From positions 1 through 33,546 of the forward strand of contig JAEUWP010000267.1 of NCBI GenBank assembly GCA_018524725.1: 33,546 nt of DNA. Direction: 5' to 3'. The translations under genes and the position numbers were made by a program. This document shows positions 1 through 9,976 of this stretch, piece after piece; position 1 is the stretch's first letter, and every line of letters begins with the position of its first letter. The notes beneath the pieces were generated by a model. That model searched no databases. It was not told where the DNA came from and worked only from the letters and a program-made list of their open reading frames with translations. Source of the stretch: Podaxis mareebaensis (lineage: Eukaryota > Basidiomycota > Agaricomycetes > Agaricales > Agaricaceae).

Positions 1-76
1 TCAGCAGAGCAGCACAAGCGGCTCTGCACCATCAACATTCCAAGGACCCTGGACAGGTCCTGGGAGGGGGAGGGAG

Positions 77-2430
77 TTGATGGACACGACTTCAGACCCC
101 ACTCCAACATTTATGAGTCAGCCTGAGCATCAGCAAGGGCACCAAGACCCTCATCATGCCTTACTGTCGACAATACCAATGTTGACGTCTCAACACCCAC
201 AATTCGAGCAATGGCCGAATCAACAATTCAGCCACCCACCATTCAATCCATATCTGCAGGGTTACCCGAACCCTGCATACTACCCTCCACCACTGCCGAC
301 ACTCCATCATCCGACGACAATGCCTTATCATCCATATCATGCATCGCTGCCACCGCCAACTGCACTTCAGTTGGCACACCACCACCATTACCCAACTGTG
401 CTGAGTGAATACACTCAGCAACTACCTCACCCTACACCCTCGACGACAGCCAGGCCGTCAAGAGCCAAAGGCAAACAATGCGCATCAGAGCAAGATTTGC
501 TCCACCAACAATACAAGGAACAGAACTCGGGCCTCGTATCCCGATTATGCGAGGTAGGACTAAATGACCACCTCATCGACATGATTGACCCGTTCGACGA
601 GTTGATCAATCAAGTTCTCAATGAGCTCGTTGAGATTATACAAAATAAAAACATGCACATCAGTGTCCTCGAAGGACGCCTCCACTGCCTCAACGATACA
701 CTCTCCGCTTTACAGCAATCAAGAGAGTATGAGCTCGAGGCCACGATTCATGCGTCTAAAAAGAGGACCTTGTCTGGTTCTCTAACACCTCCCAGTGGAA
801 CCACTCCGACTCCACTACAACAGCAACAACAATCTGTGTCGAGCTCATCAGCTCGACCTAAATCATATGCTTCAGCTGCGAGTAATGCAATGACTCGCAC
901 ATCATCTACATCTTCCAAAGTGAGCACCAGTAGTGCTTGCTCATCATCCTCATCCTCAAAGGCAGGTACACAAACCAAGCTACCACCTTCCACCTCCAAG
1001 AAGGCGAGTCTCCCAGCACTTGCCTAACCACAACCTCTTCCAAGACTAGTGTGCCTAGTACTAGTCAAGAACCAACACCTGTCAAAAAGTCGTTCAAGCG
1101 AAGGTGACAGGAGTCACCCGTCAGGACGACTGATGAGTTGGTCGCCCAAGAACCAGATGTCACACTCATCTATGATGACGTCCCGATGGACAACACCCCA
1201 CTCCCGCTGACGACCACTTCTGAGCAGTCATCGCATATTGAAGAACTACTGTCGGGACCTGGGATTCCAGGTCCCACCTCCCCCACATGCAACTACGGAC
1301 CACTCATTTTGGTCTGTCTCCCCACCAAACTCGAGGACGCTCCTTGAGTTGTCCCTGACTACCTCACACCTGAGGATGTGACGCCCATGTCCTCCAGTGA
1401 GGAAGAAGATGCGGCTGAAGACTTCAAACCCAAGAAGGGTAAGAAGAAGGCCCCTCAATTGTCGACCTCTAGGTCGACATCTCGACCAATTATCCATGAC
1501 CTGCCAGGTCATAATGGCATTATTCCGTCCATGTGGGGACTATGGCAACACAGCCAAGTCCATAGTCGCGAACGTGACAACAGCATGCAGAACATGTTAT
1601 CACAGTGAGTTCATTACTCGTGACAAACCAATACCGTGTTTGCTGGAGCCACTGCCACCATCACCGCAATGATGGAATACAAAGGCTGGGAGTTTGAAAT
1701 CCCGGCCACTCATCCAGTTTATAAGGCAGCCCGTCGTGGACTGCCTATGACACCCCGTGAAGTAGAGAAGCTGATCAAGCTTCTCAATAATCATCATGCC
1801 AAAGCTGAGCATCGAGCTGAGGCACACCACCTCCTGACTGAGCTATACAAAATAGCTCAGCACACGGAGGAAGAGCACTACGATGACGCAATGATCTTCC
1901 TGTTGTGCCATAGTGGCTTCCACCCGGACACACACCCATCTGGAATAACCACTGAAATAAGGGAAGAGCACCAACTGTTGTGAGCGTATGAACAAGCTCG
2001 CATCTCAAATCCCAAAAATCAGACCCAGGGCATGGGTTTCACCCAGCCCACAGGAGCCGGCCTCTTCAATATCGACCATCTTGGTCGATATCTTCTTACT
2101 CATAGCCGCCCGGGGTCCAACAACCCTGTTAATGGTATCTTGTTCGAGCATAGACGGCTCATACACCATCGAACCACTTTTGGGTATGGCCTAGCTCGCT
2201 TCTTTGGGCCACCCAAACGTGGTCCTAACCACGCAGGCCAGGTGAGATTCACCCGGCTTTTTGCTGTCCTAGTCACATCACCGCGACTTTATAGAGAGTA
2301 TATTGAGCATTGGAACGCTTGGCATCCTGAACGCCCCTTTGTCCCTCAACTGGGACCAACATGTTACTTCTGATCACTTGACATTGACGATAGTCAAGTG
2401 CCAAACATGAACCTCAACACTGTTGCCAAG

Positions 2431-2435
<5 letters not shown>
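77..2435 (+). pseudogene. 5' part of a long ORF of unknown function carried by the LTR element
   Basis: I do not recognise the product. The first 316 codons (77-1027) are open. The N-terminal ~130 residues are rich in Pro, His and Gln, about residues 135-220 are a helical, probably coiled-coil segment, and the next ~95 are Ser/Thr-rich. The frame then shifts by one somewhere around 955-1027; a small intron beginning GTACAC near 965 could explain this instead. From there to 2435 a single frame continues, interrupted by six stops, all TGA (1105, 1345, 1606, 1621, 1981, 2371). The downstream part has an acidic segment (SSSEEEDAAEDF) and a helical segment (VEKLIKLLNNHHAKAEHRAE). The frame continues directly into 9394 once the LINE is removed. 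Short perfect inverted repeats occur every few tens of bases. The TGA-only pattern suggests CGA decay rather than random drift. Gag-like or accessory protein are possible roles, but nothing here proves either. Confidence 0.55.
2421..2435. repeat. Target-site duplication of LINE copy 1, 3'-side copy
   Basis: TGTTGCCAAGGTTCT matches 9379-9393 (TGTTGCCGAGGTTCT) in 14 of 15 bases. The one difference (A2428 against G9386) is a CpG to CpA transition, so the two copies were probably identical at insertion. The last T may belong to the poly-T tract. Confidence 0.85.
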
Positions 2436-2467
<32 letters not shown>

Positions 2468-2782
2468 ACATTTATTGCAATAGACTAGCTACTACAAACA
2501 GGTGCACGATAGCAGTCCCAAGATCCGAAACCTACAGAAAAGAGAAAGAAATAGGAAGAAAAGAAGAGAAAAAGAAAAAAGGGGGGGTATGGGAGTGAGG
2601 GAGCTAGCTAGAGACAACCAACACAAGATAGAGAGTACAATTAGTCAGACATATGGAGAGAGAAGAGACGAAGATGAAGAGATGAGGGAAGAGGGAGCTA
2701 GCTAGAGGCAAGCGTAATTGAGAGATGAAAAGGAAAAGACCCCTTAGTGAATGTCAGGAGCGCCATGTAGAGCCAGCCTCTC
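2435..2782 (-). other. LINE copy 1 3' UTR with polyadenylation signal and poly-A tail
   Basis: On the minus strand the end reads GCAATAAATG then a poly-A run (T at 2435-2461). The AATAAA complement is at 2471-2476. The preceding ~60 bases (GGGACTGCT, GTGCACCTGTTTGTAGTAG) are shared with copies 2, 3 and 4, so this is the family's conserved tail, probably the part recognised by the reverse transcriptase. Between them lies a purine-rich + strand tract (2520-2700) that contains a spurious small ORF. Confidence 0.8.
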
Positions 2783-5629
2783 TCATCGAGTAAGCCGTCG
2801 GGTATTGTAGTCCTCAAAGGTGATTGGTCCTTGTATCTGGTCAGTGAATGAAAAGGCTGCTGGGTTTTCACAGAGGAACGAGATGAGCCAATGGATGTTC
2901 GTGCGAATGCCATATGGCCGGTGGTAGAGGGGACAATGGTGGATGATGTGGTCCCGTGTCTCAAGTTCCTCACCGCAAGGGCAGGAGGTGATGTAGCGCC
3001 CTGGGAAGAAGCGCTGTCTGAAGGCGCCGATTGGTGCGTGGTCGGTTACACATCGGGCGAAGTGCGCGCATAAGTTAGGGTCAGCACCAAGGCTTGAAGA
3101 AAGCCATGTGCCACTGTTGGTGTATTTGGGTTCCAGTGGTTGATCCGTAGAATTGGTAAGGGGAAGCCAGTTGTGGCCTCGATGTTTAGGAACGTTCATC
3201 TTTTGTCTCCAGAGAGCAAGACATTTGGTAGTGTAATGGTTACGAACGTACCCTAGTGAGGTGCGGATGGGAAACCGTGGGTTGTTAGGGATGCGCAACG
3301 ATTTGGCGAGGTTATGCGCTTGGAAATGTACTGACCATTTTTCAGAGGAGGGGACCGACCAGAAGTGGATATTGTTGAGGGGAGAGGAAGACAGCCACTC
3401 TCGAAGAAGAGGGATGATAGCTAAGGCATCCTTGTGAGCACTATGAGGGCCATAATTAAAAAGTAGTTTGGCAGAAGAAATAGAATCAGTGAAGAAACAA
3501 ATAGAAGAACAGCCACGAGAGATGGCAAGAGATATAGAAGAAAAGAGACCGAGACGAATAGCATATGATTCGGAATCAGAAGAAAGTACTTCCCCACAGG
3601 GGCGGACAGATGAGGAAAGAATATCAGAAGCGGAAGACCCGAAAACTAAATATGCAGAAGTGGCAGAAAGCCGAGGATTGAGAGGAACCGAGCCATCAGA
3701 AGAAATGACTAGAGAGACAGGAGAAGAAAAAGAAAAGTCTCTAGCTACATTAAGAGATTGTATATAGCGAGTTTTAATATTGTTATCAGTGGGGGTAGGA
3801 CATTGATGAAAGTGGATTTGAGAGTCAAAATGGTCAACGAGATGCTGGCCTGGTTTGGCACTGGGGTGAAGACGGTTGAACCGATCCGAAACTAATTGGG
3901 CGTCGGACACAAAATCCAGCGCTGTGGACCTGGTTTTTGTAGAGCGTGCATCAAGCGGGTTAATGTCACAAGTGAGGATTTTGAGGGGATGGGAAGTGGG
4001 GAGGGTCTGGAAATGGAGTGAGCATCGTTTGGCGAGCTTGAATAAATGAAGTTGGATGGGGATGAGACCAGCAATAGCCTCAATTCCACCTGTGGGTGTT
4101 GTGCGAAATGCACCGGTGATCCAAAGGGCTGCAGACCGTTGCATTTGTTGGAGTTGTTTGATGAGGCCTTTGTATCGGCCATTACGATTGAACCACAGAC
4201 GGAAACCGTATATGGCTATGGGGACGACACAAGACCTGTAGAGGAGGCGTTTGTGAAGTGGGGAGAGGCCTCGGATGGAGTTGCTGAGAAGGCGCATGCA
4301 CTTGACTGTGGAAAGCGCTTTTGTAGAGTAGTAACGGATGTGTTCTTTGAAAGTAAGTGCCCAATCGAAATAGAATCCCAGATATCTGAGATGACGCTTT
4401 GGGATGAAGATGAGACGACCATCTGTGGGATGATCGACGATGATGTGTGGGTCGGGTTCCGCCCAAGGGCGGTTGGAAAAATGAAAGGCCTCAGTCTTGT
4501 CGTGTTCAAGAACGAGTCCCATCGAGGTTAGTAATTGTTCGCAACTAAGATATACGGAGGCGAGTAAATTACAGTTTGTATGAAAAGAGTCAGATTGAAC
4601 AATAATGAGGCCATCGTCTACAAAAGAAAGTAGTTTACACCGAGCATCGTTTGAGAATTTATGGATGAAAGGTGAAAGATAAAGAGCAGTGAGAATAGGG
4701 GACAGAGCAGATCCTTGGCCTACGCCTACAGAAGCAGGGAAAGGGGGAGAAGTGTCGTTGTTCCAAGAGTACTTAGTAAAATGATTGACTAAATAGTCTG
4801 AGAAGAATGAAACTATGGATGAGTTAAAACCATGTCTTTTGAGAATCTCAATTAAAAGAGAGTGGTTAATAGAAGGAAAGAATTGAGCGACATCAAAAGT
4901 GAGGACACTCGTTTTCAGGTTCTTTTTCCATCCAGTACGGACCATATGGGTGACAAAGACTCCTGCATCTTCAGTGGAACGGTGGATGATGCCCCCGAAT
5001 TGCAAAGGGTGAACCAATTCGAATTGGGTGGATTCGAATTGAAGACGATTAGAGATCATCTTCTCGATAAGTTTACCTAGGGTGTTAAGAAGGACGATTG
5101 GCCGAAACATTTTAGGCATCGAATAATGGGATTTGTTCGGTTTAGGAATAATAACCGAAGTAGACGTTTTGAAATATTCAGGCCATGTGTGGAATTGGAT
5201 ACACGCAGAGGCAAAGGATGCGAAGTTCGACTTGATAACATCATCGGACATGAAGAATTTAATGTGAGCCCATGTAAGATGGTCTGGGCCTGGGGTGGAG
5301 GAGTTGGCGCAAGGTTGAAGAGCATCTGTCAATTCCCTGGATGAGAAAGGGGGCCAGGGTCGCTCGTCTTGTTCAGGAGCGATGTTGGCTGTATTGAGAT
5401 TGACTGGTCTATTAGACGCCGTGTTGTACGTTTCATTGAGCGCCTTCCATAGGTTTTCGGGTTCGTCACATGGTTGTCCTTTGTGAAGGATGGATTGGGA
5501 TGGGGGGAGGTTCCGCTTTTTAACCCATGACATAAGATCCCAAGGTCGTCTTTTTTCCTTTGAGATTTCCAAGATTTTTGCATCAAAGAAGGCTCTTTTT
5601 GCTTTCCTCGTAGTATGTCTGAAGTTGCT
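2783..5629 (-). pseudogene. LINE copy 1 ORF2, reverse transcriptase-RNase H half
   Basis: This is the 3' part of ORF2, open from the amber stop at 5630-5632 to 2783. Counting from the ATG at 5572, reverse transcriptase motif A is TFDVAQFF (D about 227), motif B is GQGSALSP (about 285-292) and catalytic motif C is FVDD (317-320). An RNase H domain follows with SSDGS (D 626), DSESYA (E 668) and FTDS (D 696). The fourth acidic position, normally in an A-D-x-L-A context, reads AHNLA. A CPC-x8-H-x4-C zinc knuckle sits at 864-880. The product copies element RNA into DNA at the nicked target and removes RNA. Sequence upstream of 5572 is in the same frame as the endonuclease half and similar in style to the usual linker, so the two halves were one 1301-codon ORF broken only by the TAG. 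Confidence 0.92.
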
Positions 5630-6676
5630 CTAATTGCGTTTGGTGCGGTGAGCATTAAAGGCATATAAGGCGTCTGAACACTGGTTGTTCCACCAGGGTT
5701 TAGACCGACGACAAATTTTGACTTCTACAGAATTTGCATTCCATTTGTCAGAGACGATATTGAAGATAGAGGATGCGTATGTGTTGACATCATTAGAAGA
5801 TTCAAAATTTGGGGAGAGTGCCTTGAAGCGTAAGGAGCAATTGTATAGAAAAAGAGCTTCTTCTTCAGAATCTCTAGGTATAGTCCGTTTGACAGTGATG
5901 GGAGTGGCAATGGATGACAGCGGAATGTGTGTGAAAAGAGGAACATGATCGGATCGGGATCTCCAATCATGTTGATAGGAATGTGTAGGGGCGGGGAGAT
6001 CCGTCAGAGATACAGCGAAGATGAGATCGATGACTGTGGCTGATTTGTTAGGATCGTCGGGAAAATGCGTAGGGGAATAATTGATCAGGGTGGATCTGGT
6101 AAGTCCGATCGTGTCCATGATGTCACTCAATAAATCAGCTCGTGCAGAGTGATAGGGTGCATTGTGATCCCAGTCGGGAGACCTCGTGTTAAAGTCGCCT
6201 CCTGCATAACGAATGTTGCTAGGGAAGGAGGGGATGCAAGACTCTAAATAGTCTATGGAGGATGAGTCGTTTGTTTTGAAGTAACAATTAAGGAAGTATT
6301 GTTTACTAGGAATAGAAAGGGAGAATATTTGGAAGTCAGGAGAAGAGATTATGTTGGGGTGTATGGTAGGATTAAAAGAATGCATAGACTTGCAAACATA
6401 TGTAAGAACGCGAGGTTTGGAAATGGATTGGTCGTGAAGTAAGAGCCAATCCCTATGAATAGGTGGTCCTTCCATCGGGTCTCCTTCAGAGGCTGATGTG
6501 GACGGAATGTTACGAATGAACCTGAAAGCAGGTTCTTGCAGGCATAAAATGTGAACATCTTTGAGTAATGGGGAATTTAAAAGGAATTCTACAGTGGACC
6601 AGTTCTTTTGTACATTAAATGAACAAATCGAAATGTTAGATAATGAAGCAGTGTTGTTAGGAGAACGTTCAGACAT
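5630..6676 (-). pseudogene. LINE copy 1 ORF2, APE-type endonuclease half
   Basis: This is the N-terminal part of ORF2. I chose the ATG at 6676; an open GTG lies three codons upstream. It encodes an exonuclease-endonuclease-phosphatase domain. Counting from that GTG, the metal-binding Glu is in LQEPAF (E 51), GDFN is at 163-166, TVIDLIF at 217-223 and the catalytic SDH at 245-247, so the usual active-site motifs are present. It nicks the target DNA to prime reverse transcription. It ends at an in-frame TAG (5632-5630). The next codons continue with a basic linker (RKAKRAFFDAKI) typical of the endonuclease-RT junction, so TAG replaces one codon, most likely Trp or Gln. The start lies 56 bases after the ORF1 stop. 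Confidence 0.9.
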
Positions 6677-6731
6677 TGACAGCACGGGCGTTGAAATCAG
6701 ACTTTGCCTTCTTGGTTTTCATTTCTCTGAG

Positions 6732-9290
6732 TCAGTTGATGATCCATTCTTTGTCAAAGCGGTGACGGAAGAATGGGCATTTGTCGCTGTTCACGTGGTG
6801 ATCTTTGGAGCCACATGACAAGCAGTTGAATGAAGTCACATGAGGACATTCAGTGACGTTGGTGGGGGTAGGGGGGCGGGGGTTGGGACCAGGTTTGCCA
6901 CGACAGCAGTACCCATTGCGGCAGTGGTTGTTGGTGTGATGAGGGTCACCACAAATGGCACATCTGGGGTTTCGTGCCTTACACAAGTGAGTGGGGTGTC
7001 CCCACCTCCAGCATCGGTTGCACAAGGGGCTTGCGACCCTCATGCTAGCTCCTCGGAACGTACATACTCTGTTGTCGAAGAGGATGGTGTGATTGATATA
7101 TAATTTGGCCCTCGATGCTGTTTGAGAGTCCCAAAGATCGAAAAAGAGGTTGGCCGAGTCTGAATGAGGTGAAATTCGACAGAATCTGGGTTTACCGACG
7201 ATGTGGTTAACGATATCGGCATAGGGAGAAGCGTTGATGACAGGTTTGATGTCATCGGCGGTATATGGGGTACCGTCCTCCTTCAGGTATGGGAGGTTGG
7301 TTAGTTTGATAAAGGATTTGGACATCGGAAGTGATGGGTTTACTGCATTCCTGATCTCCGGGGTAGCAAAAGCCGACCTATTAGAATCGGAGATGCCTTT
7401 TTTGATAGCAATAAGTTCAGCCTCAGTTGCGACAGAACTAGTATTGAGCCAGAGAGTACGCTCATTCTTCTTCGCCGACTCGACGCGAAGAGGGAGGTTT
7501 TTTTGGTAGAGTTCATTATTACAGCATCGGACTATAAGGTCTAATGATGTAACCATGAGATGAGTGAACGTGTCGTTGAATGGGACAACAACATTCTTGC
7601 GAGATGGGCCTTGTGTGGCCTTTGGTTGGGAGGAGTGAGGGGATGGAGTAGATTTGGGGGCAGGTGATTTGATATCGCCCACGTTACAGAGGAAATTGAT
7701 GATGTCGACTGGTGACATTGAGGGAAATTGATTTTGAAGAGCTGCGTATTTTTGAAGCTCCTCTACCTTAAGTGGCGTCTGGGATGCTGCCTTGGAATAC
7801 GATGTCCTCTGGGTGGAAGGGGACGGTGCACCAGACCTGTACTGAGGTTTGGTGGCTTTATTGATAAGGGGAGGGGTGGAGGAAGGGGGGGAGGGGTGAG
7901 GGAGAGAGGGGGGAGATGGGAGAGTGTCTTTAGGGGGGAAGGCGGACGCCGCAATAGGCTTACGCTGAGTAGGGGCGGCTACTGCTTTACGAGGTGCCCG
8001 GTGATGCTTAACAATGGACCAACTGTTATGGTTAGGGTTTGTCTTGTTGTCCTGACTGGATGGATCAGGAGCAGTAGGGACAGTGGATTGAGGAGGAGGG
8101 GGGGGAGGGAGCATGTCAGCGTCTTCATTAGACTTAGAAGACTCACCTGGTTTGTTAAGATTAGCCGGTGGAAGCTGTGAGAGGGCAATTGCACGTGCAG
8201 TATCCCCTTCGAGTTGCGAATCTGAGCTTTGGGACTGCCCAATAGCATCAGAAGGAGTAAGGAAGGTGACGCTCTGGGACTTCCCAGTAGCATCACCTTT
8301 AAGGGAGGGGGAGGATACTGCCGGTGCTTTTTCAGCCCGGCATTCTTGACGGTGGCCCGTTGACATGGGAGAAGGAGTGGGGGACAGAGTGTGAGCGGGA
8401 GGGAATTGCATGGAGATGGCGTCATAGAGGCGCACAGTGTGGTTATTGAAAGGGACGGATTTGCCCCGGAGTTGCTCAGAATGAGCGATTGTTTGGATTA
8501 GATGGATGAGGGATGAGGTGCCCTCGAAAGTGGAAAAGTCGCCTCCATTGTTAGCCCATGAGGAGAGCCAACTAGAGGTGTAGGAGAGAAGCACAGTCAT
8601 AAGACTTAGCGCTTTGGGATCGGAAGTGGAAGTGACATCAATGTTACCAAATATGTCACATAGAGGGGAATGGATTGCTGACCAATCCATTCCATGGGAC
8701 GCAGGGTCCTCGCCTTGAGGCTGAGAGGCGGTAAGAGGAGAGATTGGGGTGAAGGTAGGGAGAGCTGGGAGGGGGTCGGAAGGTTGAGATTCATCCCAGG
8801 CTGTATTGGGGGTTGGAGGGACAAAGCCATAAGCGGATGCGATGGCTTGAGCAGGGGAAAGTACCCTTTGGGAGGGGGCTATTTTGGGGGAGAGGTCGAT
8901 GTCTTCACGAACCAGCGCGAGGGATTGGGCAATGGATTTAGGGGTAGAAGTGCCTTGGGAATGCTCCTCGACTTCTTCGGCTGACGAGACTGACGCGGCA
9001 TCATCGTCTTCTCTCAGTTTCATGCTCTTCTCAAGTCGATTTGAGAGAGAGTGGTCAGTTGAATAAGAGCGTTTAGCTCCAATAGAGGGGGAGGGTGAGG
9101 GGGGTTTCTTGAGAAAGTCTTCAGAAACCTGGAAGTCGTTGAAGAGAGGGACAGAAGCCTCTCGAGGAAGAGTGGGGTTGGGCGCTATACTGGCGCTTGA
9201 ACGCCGACGACAAGCGATGCCGGAATGAATGCTGCTGGCGGTTTTCTTGAGACCTCCAAAGAGACCACTAGACTCTTTGGTATCTTTCAT
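6732..9290 (-). CDS. LINE copy 1 ORF1, gag-like zinc-knuckle protein
   Basis: This is an intact 852-residue ORF from ATG at 9290 to TGA at 6734-6732. The N-terminal ~500 residues are rich in Pro, Ser and Thr and probably disordered. A conserved globular region follows from about residue 590 to 745. The C-terminus has three CCHC knuckles: CNRCWRWGHPTHLC (757-770), CAICGDPHHTNNHC (777-790) and CLSCGSKDHHVNSDKC (823-838). Proteins of this type bind element RNA and form the retrotransposition particle. Copy 2 has a clear homologue over the last ~150 residues. No stop or frameshift is visible. Several + strand ORFs over 7.7-9.1 kb are shadows of its low-complexity half. Confidence 0.92.
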   Translation of the reverse strand: MKDTKESSGLFGGLKKTASSIHSGIACRRRSSASIAPNPTLPREASVPLFNDFQVSEDFLKKPPSPSPSIGAKRSYSTDHSLSNRLEKSMKLREDDDAASVSSAEEVEEHSQGTSTPKSIAQSLALVREDIDLSPKIAPSQRVLSPAQAIASAYGFVPPTPNTAWDESQPSDPLPALPTFTPISPLTASQPQGEDPASHGMDWSAIHSPLCDIFGNIDVTSTSDPKALSLMTVLLSYTSSWLSSWANNGGDFSTFEGTSSLIHLIQTIAHSEQLRGKSVPFNNHTVRLYDAISMQFPPAHTLSPTPSPMSTGHRQECRAEKAPAVSSPSLKGDATGKSQSVTFLTPSDAIGQSQSSDSQLEGDTARAIALSQLPPANLNKPGESSKSNEDADMLPPPPPPQSTVPTAPDPSSQDNKTNPNHNSWSIVKHHRAPRKAVAAPTQRKPIAASAFPPKDTLPSPPSLPHPSPPSSTPPLINKATKPQYRSGAPSPSTQRTSYSKAASQTPLKVEELQKYAALQNQFPSMSPVDIINFLCNVGDIKSPAPKSTPSPHSSQPKATQGPSRKNVVVPFNDTFTHLMVTSLDLIVRCCNNELYQKNLPLRVESAKKNERTLWLNTSSVATEAELIAIKKGISDSNRSAFATPEIRNAVNPSLPMSKSFIKLTNLPYLKEDGTPYTADDIKPVINASPYADIVNHIVGKPRFCRISPHSDSANLFFDLWDSQTASRAKLYINHTILFDNRVCTFRGASMRVASPLCNRCWRWGHPTHLCKARNPRCAICGDPHHTNNHCRNGYCCRGKPGPNPRPPTPTNVTECPHVTSFNCLSCGSKDHHVNSDKCPFFRHRFDKEWIIN

Positions 9291-9378
9291 AGCTATTTAG
9301 AACAGAAATGTGTATTCCTTGTACTACGAATAACCTGGCCACTGAGATGATTGTGGTGGTTACTGAGAAAGGAAGGTG
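9291..9378 (-). promoter_or_regulatory. LINE copy 1 5' UTR, probable internal promoter
   Basis: Eighty-eight bases lie between the 5' TSD and the ORF1 ATG. Copy 2 has a 59-base equivalent (19728-19786) sharing CCTTCCTTT, CAGTAACCACCAC and GTTATTCGTAGTA. Conservation of so short a leader between diverged copies suggests that it holds the internal promoter LINEs need; promoter activity is inferred. Confidence 0.5.
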
Positions 9379-9393
9379 TGTTGCCGAGGTTCT
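9379..9393. repeat. Target-site duplication of LINE copy 1, 5'-side copy
   Basis: TGTTGCCGAGGTTCT is the partner of 2421-2435. It retains the CpG lost in the other copy and marks where the LTR element's ORF resumes in frame. Confidence 0.85.
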
Positions 9394-9976
9394 CATCCAC
9401 AATGGAGTCGACCTGTCCTGGGTCGACCATGCTTACCTCTTTGGGATCCATTACTTGGATCAATCCTATACTGGTGAACCTAGTCACCAGTCCATGTATC
9501 ATGACTGGGACGACGAACGTATCCATCGTCTCGACCTATATGGACCACCTCCAGCCATCGAGAGATGGGACGGATGGTTCTACCCCAATGACCACGACCT
9601 TCTCAGGTCGTATTTCTTTGAACAATGAGAATTCCTTCGCACCGGGAAGGAAATGCAAGATGACCCTGGCTGGCTAAAGGCTGGGGGCCCTACTCACTTC
9701 CGCCTTCTAAGTAAGTGGGAGTACACCCCACACCTGCTCAAGCCCCCAACCACACCTGCAGTTGATGGGCCCAGCAACTTGACTCTGCCTGTTGCATCTA
9801 GTGAGGCTCAGGTTGAGGATCACCCCTCAACTGAAGCCCGACCGATGGAGGTTGATCGCCCCTCCATTCTTCATCCCGAAAGCAAGTCATCACCCCCCGA
9901 CGCATCTGACGACGATATTGTGTCATCAAACAGCTCCACACCCAGGGCTGGGGGAATTTCATTACCCCCTGCCTAA
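9394..9976 (+). pseudogene. 3' part of the LTR element's long ORF
   Basis: This continues the reading frame interrupted at 2435. The codons run VAEVLIHNGVDLSWVDHAY into a segment rich in aromatic and acidic residues (LFGIHYLDQS, RWDGWFYPNDHD). An in-frame TGA occurs at 9626-9628 and the next stop is a TAA at 9974-9976, which I take as the natural end. The last ~100 residues are rich in Pro, Ser and Asp and probably disordered. Perfect inverted repeats continue (9407-9427, 9470-9491, 9594-9611, 9632-9652, 9812-9831, 9845-9867). The open frame seen upstream to 9308 is LINE sequence and not part of the original gene. Function unknown. Confidence 0.5.

Larger units (their letters stand above)
2436..9378 (-). 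mobile_element. Full-length Tad1-like LINE (copy 1)
   Basis: This is a 6.94 kb non-LTR retrotransposon on the minus strand with a short 5' UTR (9291-9378), ORF1 (gag-like, zinc knuckles), ORF2 (APE endonuclease, reverse transcriptase, RNase H, terminal zinc knuckle), a 3' UTR with AATAAA and a 27-base poly-A (poly-T at 2435-2461). The 5' end is supported by the TSD and by copy 2, whose first 60 or so bases align with it (CCTTCCTTT then CAGTAACCACCAC). It is much richer in CpG than the other LINE copies and its ORFs contain only one stop, so it is the youngest copy here. It lies antisense to the LTR element's ORF. APE plus RNase H plus a CCHC ORF1 in a fungus fits the Tad1 clade; a phylogeny was not possible. 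Confidence 0.9.

Noticed and set aside
77..2373. Alternative genetic code (TGA read as an amino acid) in the LTR-element ORF
   Set aside because: Hairpin pairing and sister-copy comparison point to CGA to TGA decay, and the other ORFs in the window use TGA as a normal stop (LINE copy 1 ORF1).
2520..2705. + strand ORF rich in Arg, Lys and Glu (67 codons)
   Set aside because: A purine-tract artefact in the LINE 3' UTR.
3468..4531. + strand ORFs of 99 and 161 codons
   Set aside because: Antisense to the intact RT-RNase H frame of LINE copy 1.
8669..8693. 11-bp stem in LINE copy 1 as evidence that hairpins are general
   Set aside because: It is one of very few strong stems I noticed in 6.9 kb of LINE, compared with 16 in 3.6 kb of the LTR element; my scan of the LINE was not exhaustive.
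7728..9066. Long + strand ORFs across LINE ORF1
   Set aside because: They are antisense shadows of a low-complexity Pro/Ser-rich coding region; no motif and no start context.
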